From: Aliamphritea spongicola
Lineage (GTDB): Bacteria; Pseudomonadota; Gammaproteobacteria; Pseudomonadales; Balneatricaceae
NCBI GenBank assembly: GCA_024347235.1
Contig: AP025283.1
Location: 3,472,001 to 3,536,000, forward strand
DNA length: 64,000 nucleotides
Direction: 5' to 3'
Each line of letters opens with the position of its first letter. The first letter of the stretch is position 1. Shown here piece by piece: positions 8,847 to 19,181 of the stretch. Below the pieces are notes generated by a model. The model saw only the letters and a program-made list of their open reading frames with translations. It made no database searches and was not told the DNA's origin. The position numbers and the translations under genes are program-made.

Positions 8847-10831
8847 ATGAACACACAGCTGAAACATATTTTTAAACCGCTCACGCTGCGCCATAAGACC
8901 CTGCGCAACCGAATTACTTTTGGCGCACATACCGCCAATATGGCTGAACAGGGGCTGCCCGGCGCGCGTCACCGGGGATACTATCTGGAGCGTGCCATCG
9001 GCGGGGCCGCAATGATCGTGGTTGAACCGATACCCGTTCATCCCACCGCAGTGTTAACAAGGGGAATTTTAAACCGGATGTGACTCTGTCATTGAACCGT
9101 TCCGGCAACTCACCGGGGCGTGTCAGGAACAGGGCGCGGTCATGATTCAGCAGCTGTATCATGTGGGCCAGCACGGTGATGCGGATAACTCCTTTGCACC
9201 CAACTGGTCCCCTTCCGGTATGCCCTCCTACCATGACTCTGACGGCAGCCACGCAATGACAGAGGCAGAGATTGAAACCATTATTGAAGCCTTCATTCAG
9301 GCAGCCAGACGCTGCCAGTTAGCCGGGTTTGACGGGGTTGAAATCTGGGCCGCATACCATGCTCTGCTCGATCAGTTCTGGACACCCTGGTCGAATAAAC
9401 GGAATGACCGCTGGGGCGGCAGCCTGGAGAACCGGACGCGGCTGTCACGGCAAATATGTACAGGCATCCGTGAAGCCTGCGGGGACGACTTCATCATTGG
9501 CCTGGCGGTGAATGATGAACCCGATTATGACGTTGCCTTAAGCCGGGAATCGCTGGCTGAGATCATTGCCCGTCACGACCGGGATGAACTGATTGACTAC
9601 GTTACCTGCGGCACCGGCAGCTATCTGGACTTCTACAAGCTCATGCCAACGGTTTTTACCCGGAGAACATGGGGGCGGATCTGGCCACTGTCTTAAACTC
9701 AGCCGTCAGCTTTGCCCGGATACAGGCAGAAAGCCATATACGCACCCCTGAAAATGCCAACAATGTTATCGCTTCCGGGCAGGCAGACATGGTATCCATT
9801 GTGCGCGGACAAATTGCCGACCCGCACCTGGTGAACAAAGCACGGGAAAACCGGGTTGAAGATATCCGTAGCTGTTTGTCCTGCAATCAAATGTGCTGGG
9901 GCCGCCGCTCACGGGACTACTGGATATCCTGCCTGATCAACCCCTCTGCAGGCCGGGAATTCGAATGGGGCGGCGACCGCTTCAGCCTGGCACCGGTATC
10001 GCGCCGGGTGCTGGTTGTTGGTGGCGGGCCCGCCGGGCTGGAATGTGCACGGGTTGCCGCTGAACGGGGCCACCGTGTCACCTTATGTGAAGCCAGCGGT
10101 GAACTGGGCGGACAATTTCGCTTAGCAGGCATGCAGCCAAGACGCGGGCAAATCTTGCAGCTGATGGAATGGTACGCCACCCAGTTAGACAAACTCGGCG
10201 TAGACGTTCGCTATAACAGCCCGATGGGCAGTGATGAAATCTCGGAATTCTCCGCCGACGCCGTCGTACTGGCAACAGGATCACAACCTGCCGGTACCGG
10301 TTATCAAAAGCACTGCCCCACCTGACCACCTTGCCCGGCGTTCATCGGGGAATGTCTGGTCTGTCGAAGACGTCATGTCACGCCGGGCCCGCTTAGGCCA
10401 GCAAATCCTGCTGCTGGATGAAGGCGGCAACTGGCGGGGCTGCGGCACCGCCCTGCACCTCACCGAACAGGGCTATCAGGTAACGGTAATCACCCCGGAC
10501 GCGATGGTCGGAAAGGAACTGTCACGCACTGCCGCAGACTACCCCTGCGCAAAGCATTAAAGCGGGCAGGCGTAAAATTTATCGTCGAATCCGGCATTCA
10601 GGAATGGACCGCCAGCGGCGCGCGGATCATCAGCTTTTTAGATTCAGAGGAAACATTCATTCCTGCAGACTCACTGGTACTGGCAACCGCCAACATGGCA
10701 GATGACTGGCTGACTCAGGAACTGGCCGGGCACAACTCAGATGTTGAACTGCACAGCATCGGAGACTGCGTTGCTTCCCGACAAGCCCCTATGCATTCCA
10801 CGAAGGACGAAAGCTCGGCCTGCAACTGTAG
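8847..10831 (+). CDS. OYE-family FMN/Fe-S/FAD oxidoreductase (TMADH-like), copy 2
   Basis: About 660 aa with shifts near 9075, 9650, 10310, 10540 and 10790. Barrel motifs: 'IFKPLTLRHKTLRNRI', 'MIQQLYHVGQHG', 'GFDGVEIWAAYHALLDQFW', 'WGGSLENR'. The Fe-S motif 'CLSCNQMCWGRRSRDYWISC' is the complete C-x2-C-x3-C-x11-C set. Next come 'RVLVVGGGPAGLECARVAAERG' for FAD/NAD(P) binding and a C-terminal end 'GDCVASRQAPYAFHEGRKLG' closing at the TAG at 10829-10831. A tandem paralog of the upstream gene, 22 bases apart, so probably cotranscribed. Copy 2 keeps the intact cluster that copy 1 lacks. Substrate unknown. N-methylated amino acids or betaines are likely by family. Confidence 0.8.
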
Positions 10832-10887
10832 GCCTATTACCCAAAGGCAAAAACAAGACCTGACCCTATGGTTACTCAGAAGGCTCT

Positions 10888-11274
10888 TTAAACACTGAGC
10901 AAATAAAACCCGCCCCAGATATACACCAACGCCAAAGCTAACAAACGAAAATCAGGCTTAGCCGAACCAGAATCGGAAGCTTTCTGCTCCGGCTTTAACA
11001 GCCACTCAGCACTGTTACGCCAACCGGACTTACCCAGCATCAGATCAAAAACCTGCTTACAGCCCATGTATAACGGCAACGGCGAAACATACACGTGAAA
11101 AGTAAGATCACTCTGAGTGAACACCGTGTACACAAACATCACCACAAACAATCCTGCAGTGCTGAGAAGCCCAACAAGAGCAGCTACTTTCACCGGATCG
11201 GCCTGACCACTGTTCACCGTAAGAAACAGTTCAACCAGCCACAGACGAATACGGTTTATCATACTGTAAGGCAT
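10888..11274 (-). CDS. Small membrane protein of unknown function
   Basis: An intact 128-aa ORF. A hydrophobic stretch 'VAALVGLLSTAGLFVVMFVYTVF' (about residues 30-52) and another at the C-terminus, 'LLALALVYIWGGFYLLSV', frame a soluble loop, so two membrane segments are likely. No family recognised and no strong ribosome-binding site at the first ATG. It ends tail to tail with the OYE gene. The 196 bases upstream (11275-11470) hold no visible gene or repeat. It separates the amine cluster from the defence cassette. Confidence 0.5.
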   Translation of the reverse strand: MPYSMINRIRLWLVELFLTVNSGQADPVKVAALVGLLSTAGLFVVMFVYTVFTQSDLTFHVYVSPLPLYMGCKQVFDLMLGKSGWRNSAEWLLKPEQKASDSGSAKPDFRLLALALVYIWGGFYLLSV

Positions 11275-11470
11275 CCAGGCAGAAAGTTGTTCAGTGTTAT
11301 TCCACTGGAGATAGTAGAAGGGAGAAGCATTTAGAAGCCTTAAGAACTGGAGGTAAAACTAGAACGTGTTAATAAAAGAAATTATCGAACCCAGTCAGAG
11401 ACCCGAGCTGACGTATGTAATTACAGGGGCGTTAATAATTACTTTTCACACTATCTCGATTAAAAGCCAC

Positions 11471-12165
11471 TCACAATGTCATTCCCGCACCATTAATCCT
11501 TAACCAATTTTTCTGTTCTTCGTAATCAGGTAATACCCGCTCAACCAACCGCCAAAAGGCAGGACTATGCGTGGAGTCCTCCAAGTGAGCCAATTCATGT
11601 ACCAGAACATAATCCAGTACCGATAACGGCAACATCGCACACTTCCAGTGAACGTTAATTACCCCAGAAGCACTACAAGAGCCCCAACGATTCTTTAACT
11701 CCTGAACCTTATACTGTTTAGGTTCAAGGCCAATCCTCGCCACGTGCTCTGGTAACTTTTCAGCAATACGCTTTATTAACTTCAGTTTATAAAAGTCTCT
11801 GAACAAACCAGGAGCATTATCAACAGCTGACTGTTCAAGTAGAAACTGCCCGTTCTTAAGTAACAAAGGAACGTTCTGACCGGATACTATCTGTAACCGG
11901 TAGTTTCTCCCAGATACAGAAAGCTCTCACCGTTAACGTACTCACGCTGAACCCGTGTTCGATTCAGATCTTCCCATTCCGCAAGGCTACGATAAATCCA
12001 ACTACGCTTCTTCTCAATCAACGCTTCTATACGTGCTCGATCAAATGGCTCAGGTGCAAGCACTGACACTCTGCCGTCACGTTCGATATAGATACTGGTC
12101 GTCCTTCTATCGCTCTTCTTGAGGAAATAATCTATATCTCTATAACTACATTGCTGAACAGTCAT
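11471..12165 (-). CDS. YgjP-like (M48/DUF45) zinc metalloprotein linked to type I restriction (frameshifted)
   Basis: About 230 aa after one shift near 11875. The N-terminal half 'YFLKKSDRRTTSIYIERDGRVSVLAP' is typical of YgjP/DUF45. The C-terminal half has 'NRWGSCSASGVINVHWKCAMLP' followed by 'VLVHELAHLEDSTHSPAFW', with the HELAH zinc motif and downstream 'HSPAFW' as third-ligand region. The ATG at 12165 comes one base after the hsdR stop, so it is part of the same operon. YgjP-like proteins are often encoded beside hsdR; their role is not established. Cytosolic. Confidence 0.82.
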
Positions 12166-12166
12166 A

Positions 12167-15100
12167 CTAAGCTTCTACCTCGGATGTAACTTCCAGAAGA
12201 GATTGCTCGCGGCGCTTGGCGAGTGCGACCACCTCAGAAACCAACTGCTCCTGACAATTCATAAACTCATCAATACCACTGAGAATGAAGATCTCTTCTA
12301 ACTTGCCCTCCAGTGCAGCTACTTCAGCAGGACGCTGCCAAAAATTTAGTGTGCGAATCTCATCACCTAAAACAATAATGATGGTATCGATCAGTTTTTA
12401 ACAGCTTGTTGCTTTTCCGGCGAAGCTACTTCGTTAAAAGCGATGTCGACAATAAGATCATAGAAAGGACCGTTACTTCCCTTACCGACACGTCCTCTGT
12501 TAATTTCTTCTCGCAGCTCTTCAAGTGCTAATACCACCTGATCCCAGCTCTCATGATACTTCTTCAGCACAGCTTCCAGTTTTTCACTGAAGCGCCTATA
12601 CATAACGGGGTCCTCACCCTCATTAATTTTGCAGTGCTTTCGAATGGCATGTTCCATTTCACTGGCTGCTGCTCTGGCATCCTGATGTTTGCGGACCTGC
12701 TGTACAAAAGCAGGAGAAAAGAGTTCAACCGGGGCAATCTTCGGGTTGATTCCCAAGCTAATCAAGTGACCGTTAACCAGCTTACGGACTTTCTCACCTG
12801 CACCACTGATGTTGATCGAGTCATCTTTATAGCGCTCCCGCGCTTTAGCCTGCAAGTGAGAAAAGTGATACATCGGGAGCTTCAGCGGGTCAGCTAACCG
12901 ATTTGGCAGAATAACATCCATGCTCTGCATAAATTTCTTCAGATACACATTAAAACTGTCGCGGGTTTTAACATCTTCCAATACCCTTACAGCCGCTTCC
13001 GTCACTTCATAGCGCTGAGCGCTAGTATCCAGTCTCTGCTTTACCAACGCTTCGATACTGTCGATACCTTTATCTTCAAATAACTGAATAAGTCTCCGGT
13101 AGCGACTTTCCAGTACCGGTATCTCTGATTCAATATTTTTGAAACTCTTGAGAATATCTTGCTGATCTTTACCAGAATAGAGAGATAAAGCTGCTTTCAG
13201 ATTTTCCGTCAGGCCTATATAGTCCACGACATAACCGACGGTTTTATTTGAATAGGTGCGATTTACCCGGGCAATAGTTTGCAGCAGATTATGCTCCTTA
13301 AGCACCTTATCGATATACATCACCTGTTCAATCGGTGCATCAAAACCTGTCAGCAGCATATCGCAAACAATCAGGAAGGCCACTCCGGTCTCAGGTTTTT
13401 CAACATCAAACTTCTGCTTGAAGTTATCAATTGCATTAAGCCTCTTGGCTTCTTTTGCGCAGCCACAAAGACAGCTTTGTCATTGGCATTATCGGACGAA
13501 ATAATAACAGCAGCCTTCAAAAACGAACCTGTTCAAGTAGAGCTTTATCCTGCTGTTTTTCTGGCTTACTTTTCTCTTCCACCTGCCATACAGCCAGTGC
13601 TTCACGTATGTATGTCTGGTAATGAATAGCTGCTTGTTTGGATGAACAAACTACCTGGGCTTTAAATCCACTAGGCAATACATTACGGATATAATGTTTA
13701 ACCAGATCATCAGCAATAGCCTTAATGCGATCTTCTGCTTCAAGCACATCTCCTGTTGCGCCATATTTTCGTCGTATCGCCGCCAGCTCTACTTCGCTTC
13801 GGTCTTTAAACAAGTCTTCAAACTTTGTATCAAAACCATGTTTATCATAAATCGCAGTTTCCGCTGTTTTACCTTCGTACAAAATCTGCAGTGTTGCTCC
13901 ATCGTCAACCGCATCCTGCAATTTATACGTATCAATATAGGGATTATCAGGGTCATTGCCGAAGCGCTTCCAGGTCGGATCGGTATGATGATCTGCAATC
14001 AAAGGGGTACCGGTAAACGCAAGACGTGTTGCTTTTGGAAAAGCATCGAACAAGTTGTCAGATAAACTGGCACGGCTCTTTCCACTGCGCTGAGTACGAT
14101 GCGCCTCATCGATAAGTATCAAAACTTTATCGGAGGTATTAACCTCACCAAAAGACTCAAAAATGGCGTAATCCGCTTGAGGCTCTGCCACTTTCAAACC
14201 AGAGTTATCTGCTGACTCAATAGCTTTAGCAACATACTCAGGTGTATGGATATCATTCTCTTCCTGAAACTTATGGAGCATGACCATATTCAATGTCGAA
14301 GAATTATCGGCTAACTTCTCTTTAACCTCGGCAACACTGTTAATGCTATATACCTTCTCACCCGTAAGCGTTGCAGTTTCACCCAGTTGCTTGTCCAGAT
14401 CCTTACGATCATTCACCATCAGGACTTTATAATCCTTAAGCTTCGGATCCCGACGCATACATCGCACTAAAAACCATGCTCAGAGATTTACCACTGCCCT
14501 GCGTATGCCAGATCACTCCTGAGCGATCCGCACCACTTTCACCACCTAGCATACGTGCGAGTATCTTCTGCACTGCTCGATATTGCTGATAACGGCAAAT
14601 TACCTTGATGCGCTGTGCCCCAGCATCCATAAACAATGTATAGCTTCGGGTAATATCCAACAGTCGTTGAGGATGCAGCATACCTTGCACCAGCTGCTCC
14701 TGCTTCCGGTGCACCTTAATATAGCTATCCATATAAGGTGTTGTTGCTGGATGAATGGTTTTCCAGTGAAAGAAATAATCTTCGCTCGAAGTGATGCTGC
14801 CAAACTTACTGTCATCTCCATAAGTGGAGATCATAAGCTGGTTAGTCCAGAACAATCGCTGTTCACCTTCTCTAAGCCCCGCTTCGAGGGTATCTTCGCG
14901 TAAGTCCGCGTAGCGTCGCAGCTGATTAATCCCTTCGCTCATAGCATCAGAGGTATAACTATTTACATCTTTACACTCAATCACCACTAGTGGCAGGCCA
15001 TTCACGAACAGTGCTATATCCGGAATAATAAAATCTTTAACACCACCCGGCGTATCAATACGGAATTGGTTGATCGCGATAAAACTGTTTGCCTGCCAAT

Positions 15101-15467
15101 TATCAAAGTCGATAATTTTCACCACGGGCTCTTGCTCGCCTGTAGCCTCATTAACATCAACTTGCCATTTATACAGTCGTGTCAGAAAGGTTTCGTTGGC
15201 CTTTAACAGATCAGCGGTATCAAAGTATGAAAAATCTTCGAACAGGCCTTCTAACTGATTATCTGTCAGCCAGGGCTGACCATTTTCCAGCAGATTAATC
15301 GCTTTAATCGCCTTAACAAATTCGCTTTTAAGCAGCACCTCACGAAAACTGGTGCGTAGACTAAATACAGGATTCTGGGGAATACCTGAACCCTGTTCAA
15401 TCACCTGCCAGTCCATACTTTCCAATTGTTTGAGCAATGGCCTTTCTACAAACTGGTACTCAGACAT
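12167..15467 (-). CDS. hsdR: Type I restriction endonuclease subunit R
   Basis: About 1100 aa spread over frames with shifts near 14450, 13500 and 12395. The N-terminal nuclease domain shows D150 and 'VVIECKD' (E164, K166), the PD-(D/E)xK site. The motor has Walker A 'HTQGSGKS' (around residue 325), DEAH box 'LILIDEAHR', motif III 'AFTGTPL' and motif VI 'QTIARVNRTY'. After the last shift the C-terminus continues 'IIIVLGDEIRTLNFWQRP' to the TAG at 12167-12169. HsdR cuts unmethylated DNA after ATP-driven translocation, in complex with HsdM and HsdS, both encoded upstream in the same operon. 12 bases separate it from the RloC-like gene. Confidence 0.93.
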
Positions 15468-15479
15468 TATTACGTCCCT

Positions 15480-17837
15480 TTATCCCGCCGGTACTAACTG
15501 GTGAAAAACAAAATCTAAAAACTCTGCCACGGTATTGCGCTGATTTTCAACATCATCCCCTACCCAGACGTGATGCTCAGGATTGAGCTCAACTCGCCAC
15601 CGGTCAAGTTGAGCGACAACCTCAGCAGACAAGATATTATGCTCTTTTAGCCCAGCAATACGCTCACTTAGCGTATTGCTGGTGACAGCATGTTCCCTGA
15701 TCTGCTTCATAAACCGAATCTGAATCACCTCTTCCAGGTAAACCCGGGGCTTACAATTTAGCTTATTTGTCCGGCATTCAACGAAATCAATCAGCTCATC
15801 AGTATTCAACTGATGTGCTGATTTAATAAAGGCATCTGGATCGGCAACCTGTAATGTTGAGCCCTGCGTATCCCTGACGATTTCAATCACCCTGACATCA
15901 CTTCGGGAAAAGCCGTGTACCTTAAGAAAATTGGCAATCCCTTCCTTAAAATGACTTAACAAGATGACCTGCTCACAGCGATCTGCCAGCTCCACCAGCT
16001 TACTATGGGTTTGACCGACCCGATGATCATCAAAAGAAGTCACAGGATCATCCAGTACAACCACAGTTTTGGCTAATTCATCAGGTGTCATTGAATCAAT
16101 CGATGACAGGAATATCGCCAGCCCGAGCGAGCGGCGATCGGATTCACTGAAAACTTTATCCAGATCCGCTTCAGCAATGGGTTGCTCACGGAATCTGACT
16201 TTAAAGTAATTAACGGATTTATTGCCTTGATTATTAATGCCATGCTCAAGAGAAAAATCCCGGCTTCCCAAAGCCTTGAAATAGCGATTAATATTCGCAA
16301 AACACCGGGCTAGAAACAACGCTTGTTCATTAGCCAGTTCAGTTCTTAACCGGGGATTTCTTGCCTTAAAGAATCTATATCGGTAATCAGTTGTTGATAC
16401 TCCATACAGGCATCATTCTTTTCAAAGCGCTGCACGTCTTGCCCTAAAGCAACACCTTTATCTTTGAGAACGGTGAGTTGCTGCTCAATCTGATTATCTT
16501 CCAGCCTCGCTTTAAATGTTTCGATATGCTGCTTAAAAACAGCTATTTCAAGATTCAGGGCACTAATTCGCCGTGCCAGCGTATCGAACACTGCTCTAAG
16601 ATCATCAAGCACCACAGGAGCGACTTCTTTATCCGGCCCAGCCAGTTTTAGTGGGATAACCTCATTAAATCTCTCGATGGAGGTATCACCAGCTACTTGT
16701 AGCCGTTCCAACAGCCTGTAAATTTCCTGATGACCAGCTTTAATCGCATCCATCACCGTTTTTGCATCAGGCTCTTCAGATAGCTCCGGATAGGCTTGAA
16801 TAATAAGGTCGGTCTGCTGAATATGAGACACCAGCTCCGGTATTAGATTGAGTGTTAATTGCGGCCGGCTTCGTTGCAAACTGCTGGAGACAAACCCTTC
16901 GTGCCTTGCATACTGGTCATCAAAACACTGACGGTAAATATCCAGCAGCTCATTGACTTCCGGCGTGATGGACTGACCACAAAAGCCACAATTATCGCCG
17001 CCAACATAACCTAAACCTTGTTGTATCCACTGTTCAGCACCATCCACTTTGGTAAAGCAGCGTTTAATATGGTTGTTCAGTTCTGCCTTAGCCGCTTCAT
17101 GCCGGTTTTCTAACTTAGCGGCCAATACGGAATTAATAGTCTCTGCACTGTCGATCAGTGACTTGTCTAATACCATGAGCGTCAAATTTGACCGAGCCTT
17201 TATCTCTGACGTCCGTCTTTTCTGTTTAAGCAGTTCTGCATAATCCAGCCGAGATTTTTCCAGTGCGGCTTGCGATGCTTCAATATCTTGTGTGACTGCC
17301 CGCTGTAAGAAAGCCTCAATGCTTTCTATTCCATTAAACACATCACGTTCTAAAACTTTTTGCGGCTGTTTTTGGCACGCCTTTCCTGGCTTTTAATCTC
17401 AATAAGGCGTGCTATTTCAACCCCTGCTCACCCAAAACAAAATCACTAAAGTTCTCTTTATTACCCCGTGTCAGACTTCGCGCAGTAAACACATGGGAAT
17501 GATAAAAGCCATCGTCGTAAACGGCCAACCGATGTGACTCACGTAAGCCCTGAGCCCAGCTGCCATTACGGAAAACTGCCTTACCCTGGTTTTCGTTTTC
17601 GGTATCCGTTGCAAAGCTCATTTCGATATTTTGCGGCGTCTGATCCACCGGGATACTTTTTCTGGCAACCAGATTCTGCGGTTCATTCGTTTTCAGCGAA
17701 GCGAAGATATCACCCAGGGTACTCTTGCCATAGGTGTTTCGGCCATAAACAAGGGTTATCTTGTCAAACGCCGACGGTCTGGCATTACAGTCCTTAAAAG
17801 AACCTACATTTTTAATTGTCGAAATCCGTTTTAACAT
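15480..17837 (-). CDS. rloC: RloC/PrrC-like AAA_13 ATPase, candidate anticodon nuclease with zinc hook (frameshifted)
   Basis: About 786 aa joined across shifts near 17410, 17340 and 16330. The N-terminus has Walker A 'GRNTYGKSTLGDIF' (residues about 33-46). A coiled region carries a CxxC 'DNCGFCGQ' near residue 283, the place of a Rad50-type zinc hook. After a second coiled region come the signature 'SESDRRSLGLAIFL' and Walker B 'VVVLDDPVTSFDD'. The C-terminal domain holds 'PRVYLEEV' (Arg-x3-Glu, residues about 698-702) and 'LNPEHHVW', matching the Arg-x3-Glu and His pattern of PrrC/RloC tRNA anticodon nucleases. AAGGA precedes the ATG at 17837 by 7 bases. It lies between hsdS and hsdR, as prrC does. 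Expected role: tRNA cleavage when restriction fails. Activity is not provable here. Confidence 0.8.
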
Positions 17838-17846
17838 GGTGATTCC

Positions 17847-19181
17847 TTAAGCGACCTTTACCTTTCCGGTTAATAGGTCTTGCATGAGACCTTTTTCTTC
17901 AGTTTGAGTTTTGAATACACTATTCTCTCTTGCTCTATACGGTCACATAAATTCATGTATATCAAATGTATTCGTTTCTGCTCTTGTATAGGTGGAACTG
18001 GTAGTTTTAGGCTTTTAATGTGCTTGACTGAATAGCATCCATTACCCCACCCTGTGACTTTTGATAGAACCACGACTTAGCCCATGGCGCATAATTAAGC
18101 TGCCAGCAAATTAATTCAGGTAGAGCTTTTTCACATCAAATGTCATGGTCCATAAATGTTTCGAGGACAATGAAGTTTCTGTCTTTTCGGGGATAACACA
18201 ACAGCGCCCAACTGTGCCCATAATTGTTATTACAACGTCTCTAGATCTAACGGAATAGCGTGACAATTCGTTAAACTTTTCTTGGGTTACAAAGCGCTTA
18301 AATTTATTTTCAAACTTTTCTACGAAAATATTATCTATACCGAGCAAAGGGATACCTTGCTCAACCAACTCGTGTTTAAGTAGTGCACTACCAAACGGCC
18401 CACTTCGCATAGCAGAAGGTATCTTCGCCAGTAATGTTTCCAGTTTTTCAACTCCCCACTCCTCCGGCAGCCAACCCAGTTCAGTTTTCTTATACTGCCC
18501 CGGAGCCTGATTATAACTCGGACGGAGCTGGCCGTAGTTGGGGTTGGTATCAGGTGTGCCACTGAGGTCGATACCTCGAGTGAAAAGATCAGCCATCATG
18601 CCTTGTTTGATAGCGGTATATTTATCGATCAGGGCTTGTGTCTTTTCAGTCAGGTTATCGATGGTGGTTAGAATCTTGGCGATTTTTTTTGTTTACGCAC
18701 ATCTTGAGGGGCTCTTACTATCAATTGTTTCATATCAGCCTGAAACAAATGAGGCACCCCACTTCCGGACATTCGCTCAGCAACTAGCTTTTGAAACACT
18801 TCACCTTGCAGAAAATAAAATAAGTACTGAGAGCAAAGACTATCTTGAGACTTTAACCTCACAAGCATCATTGTACTATTTATGGTTGCGGGCCCAGGAA
18901 GTTGATCAACATAAGCTATACGCCCGATAGTGCCATCCTTAGAGATTATCAAGTCTCTCACTTTCAGCATGATTTCTGGTGACTCTTCATACCGAAACTC
19001 AGTTATGTGCTGACACTCATCCCATTGAATTTTGTCCCCATTAATATGGGTACCTGCAATAAGAAAAGGTCCATCATCCACATACTCATTAGACTTCAAT
19101 CCTTTCCAACCAATTCTTCCTCGTACATGAGCCAACCCCCAAGTCAAACTTATTAATATATGAAGAGATCACATTACTCAT
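17847..19181 (-). CDS. hsdS: Type I restriction-modification specificity subunit S
   Basis: About 445 codons with shifts near 19150, 18690, 18110 and 17880. The first recognition domain reads 'DGPFLIAGTHI...DLIISKDGTIGRIAYV...YFLQ...GSGVPHLFQADMKQLIV'. A helical spacer follows, with 'LTEKTQALIDKYTAIKQGMMADLFTRG', the classic HsdS central conserved repeat. The second domain begins 'LGWLPEEWGVEKLETLL' and ends with 'KSLKLPVPPIQEQKRI' and a second spacer. The start is the ATG at 19181, which overlaps the hsdM stop by 8 bases (ATGAGTAA). The gene ends at 17847, 9 bases before rloC. It determines the bipartite DNA target. The target sequence cannot be predicted. Confidence 0.9.

Noticed and set aside
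11275-11470. Possible attachment-site repeat of the tRNA-Pro 3' end at the far side of the defence cassette
   Set aside because: No stretch similar to the tRNA 3' end (GGTTCGAATCC to CCA) was found there.
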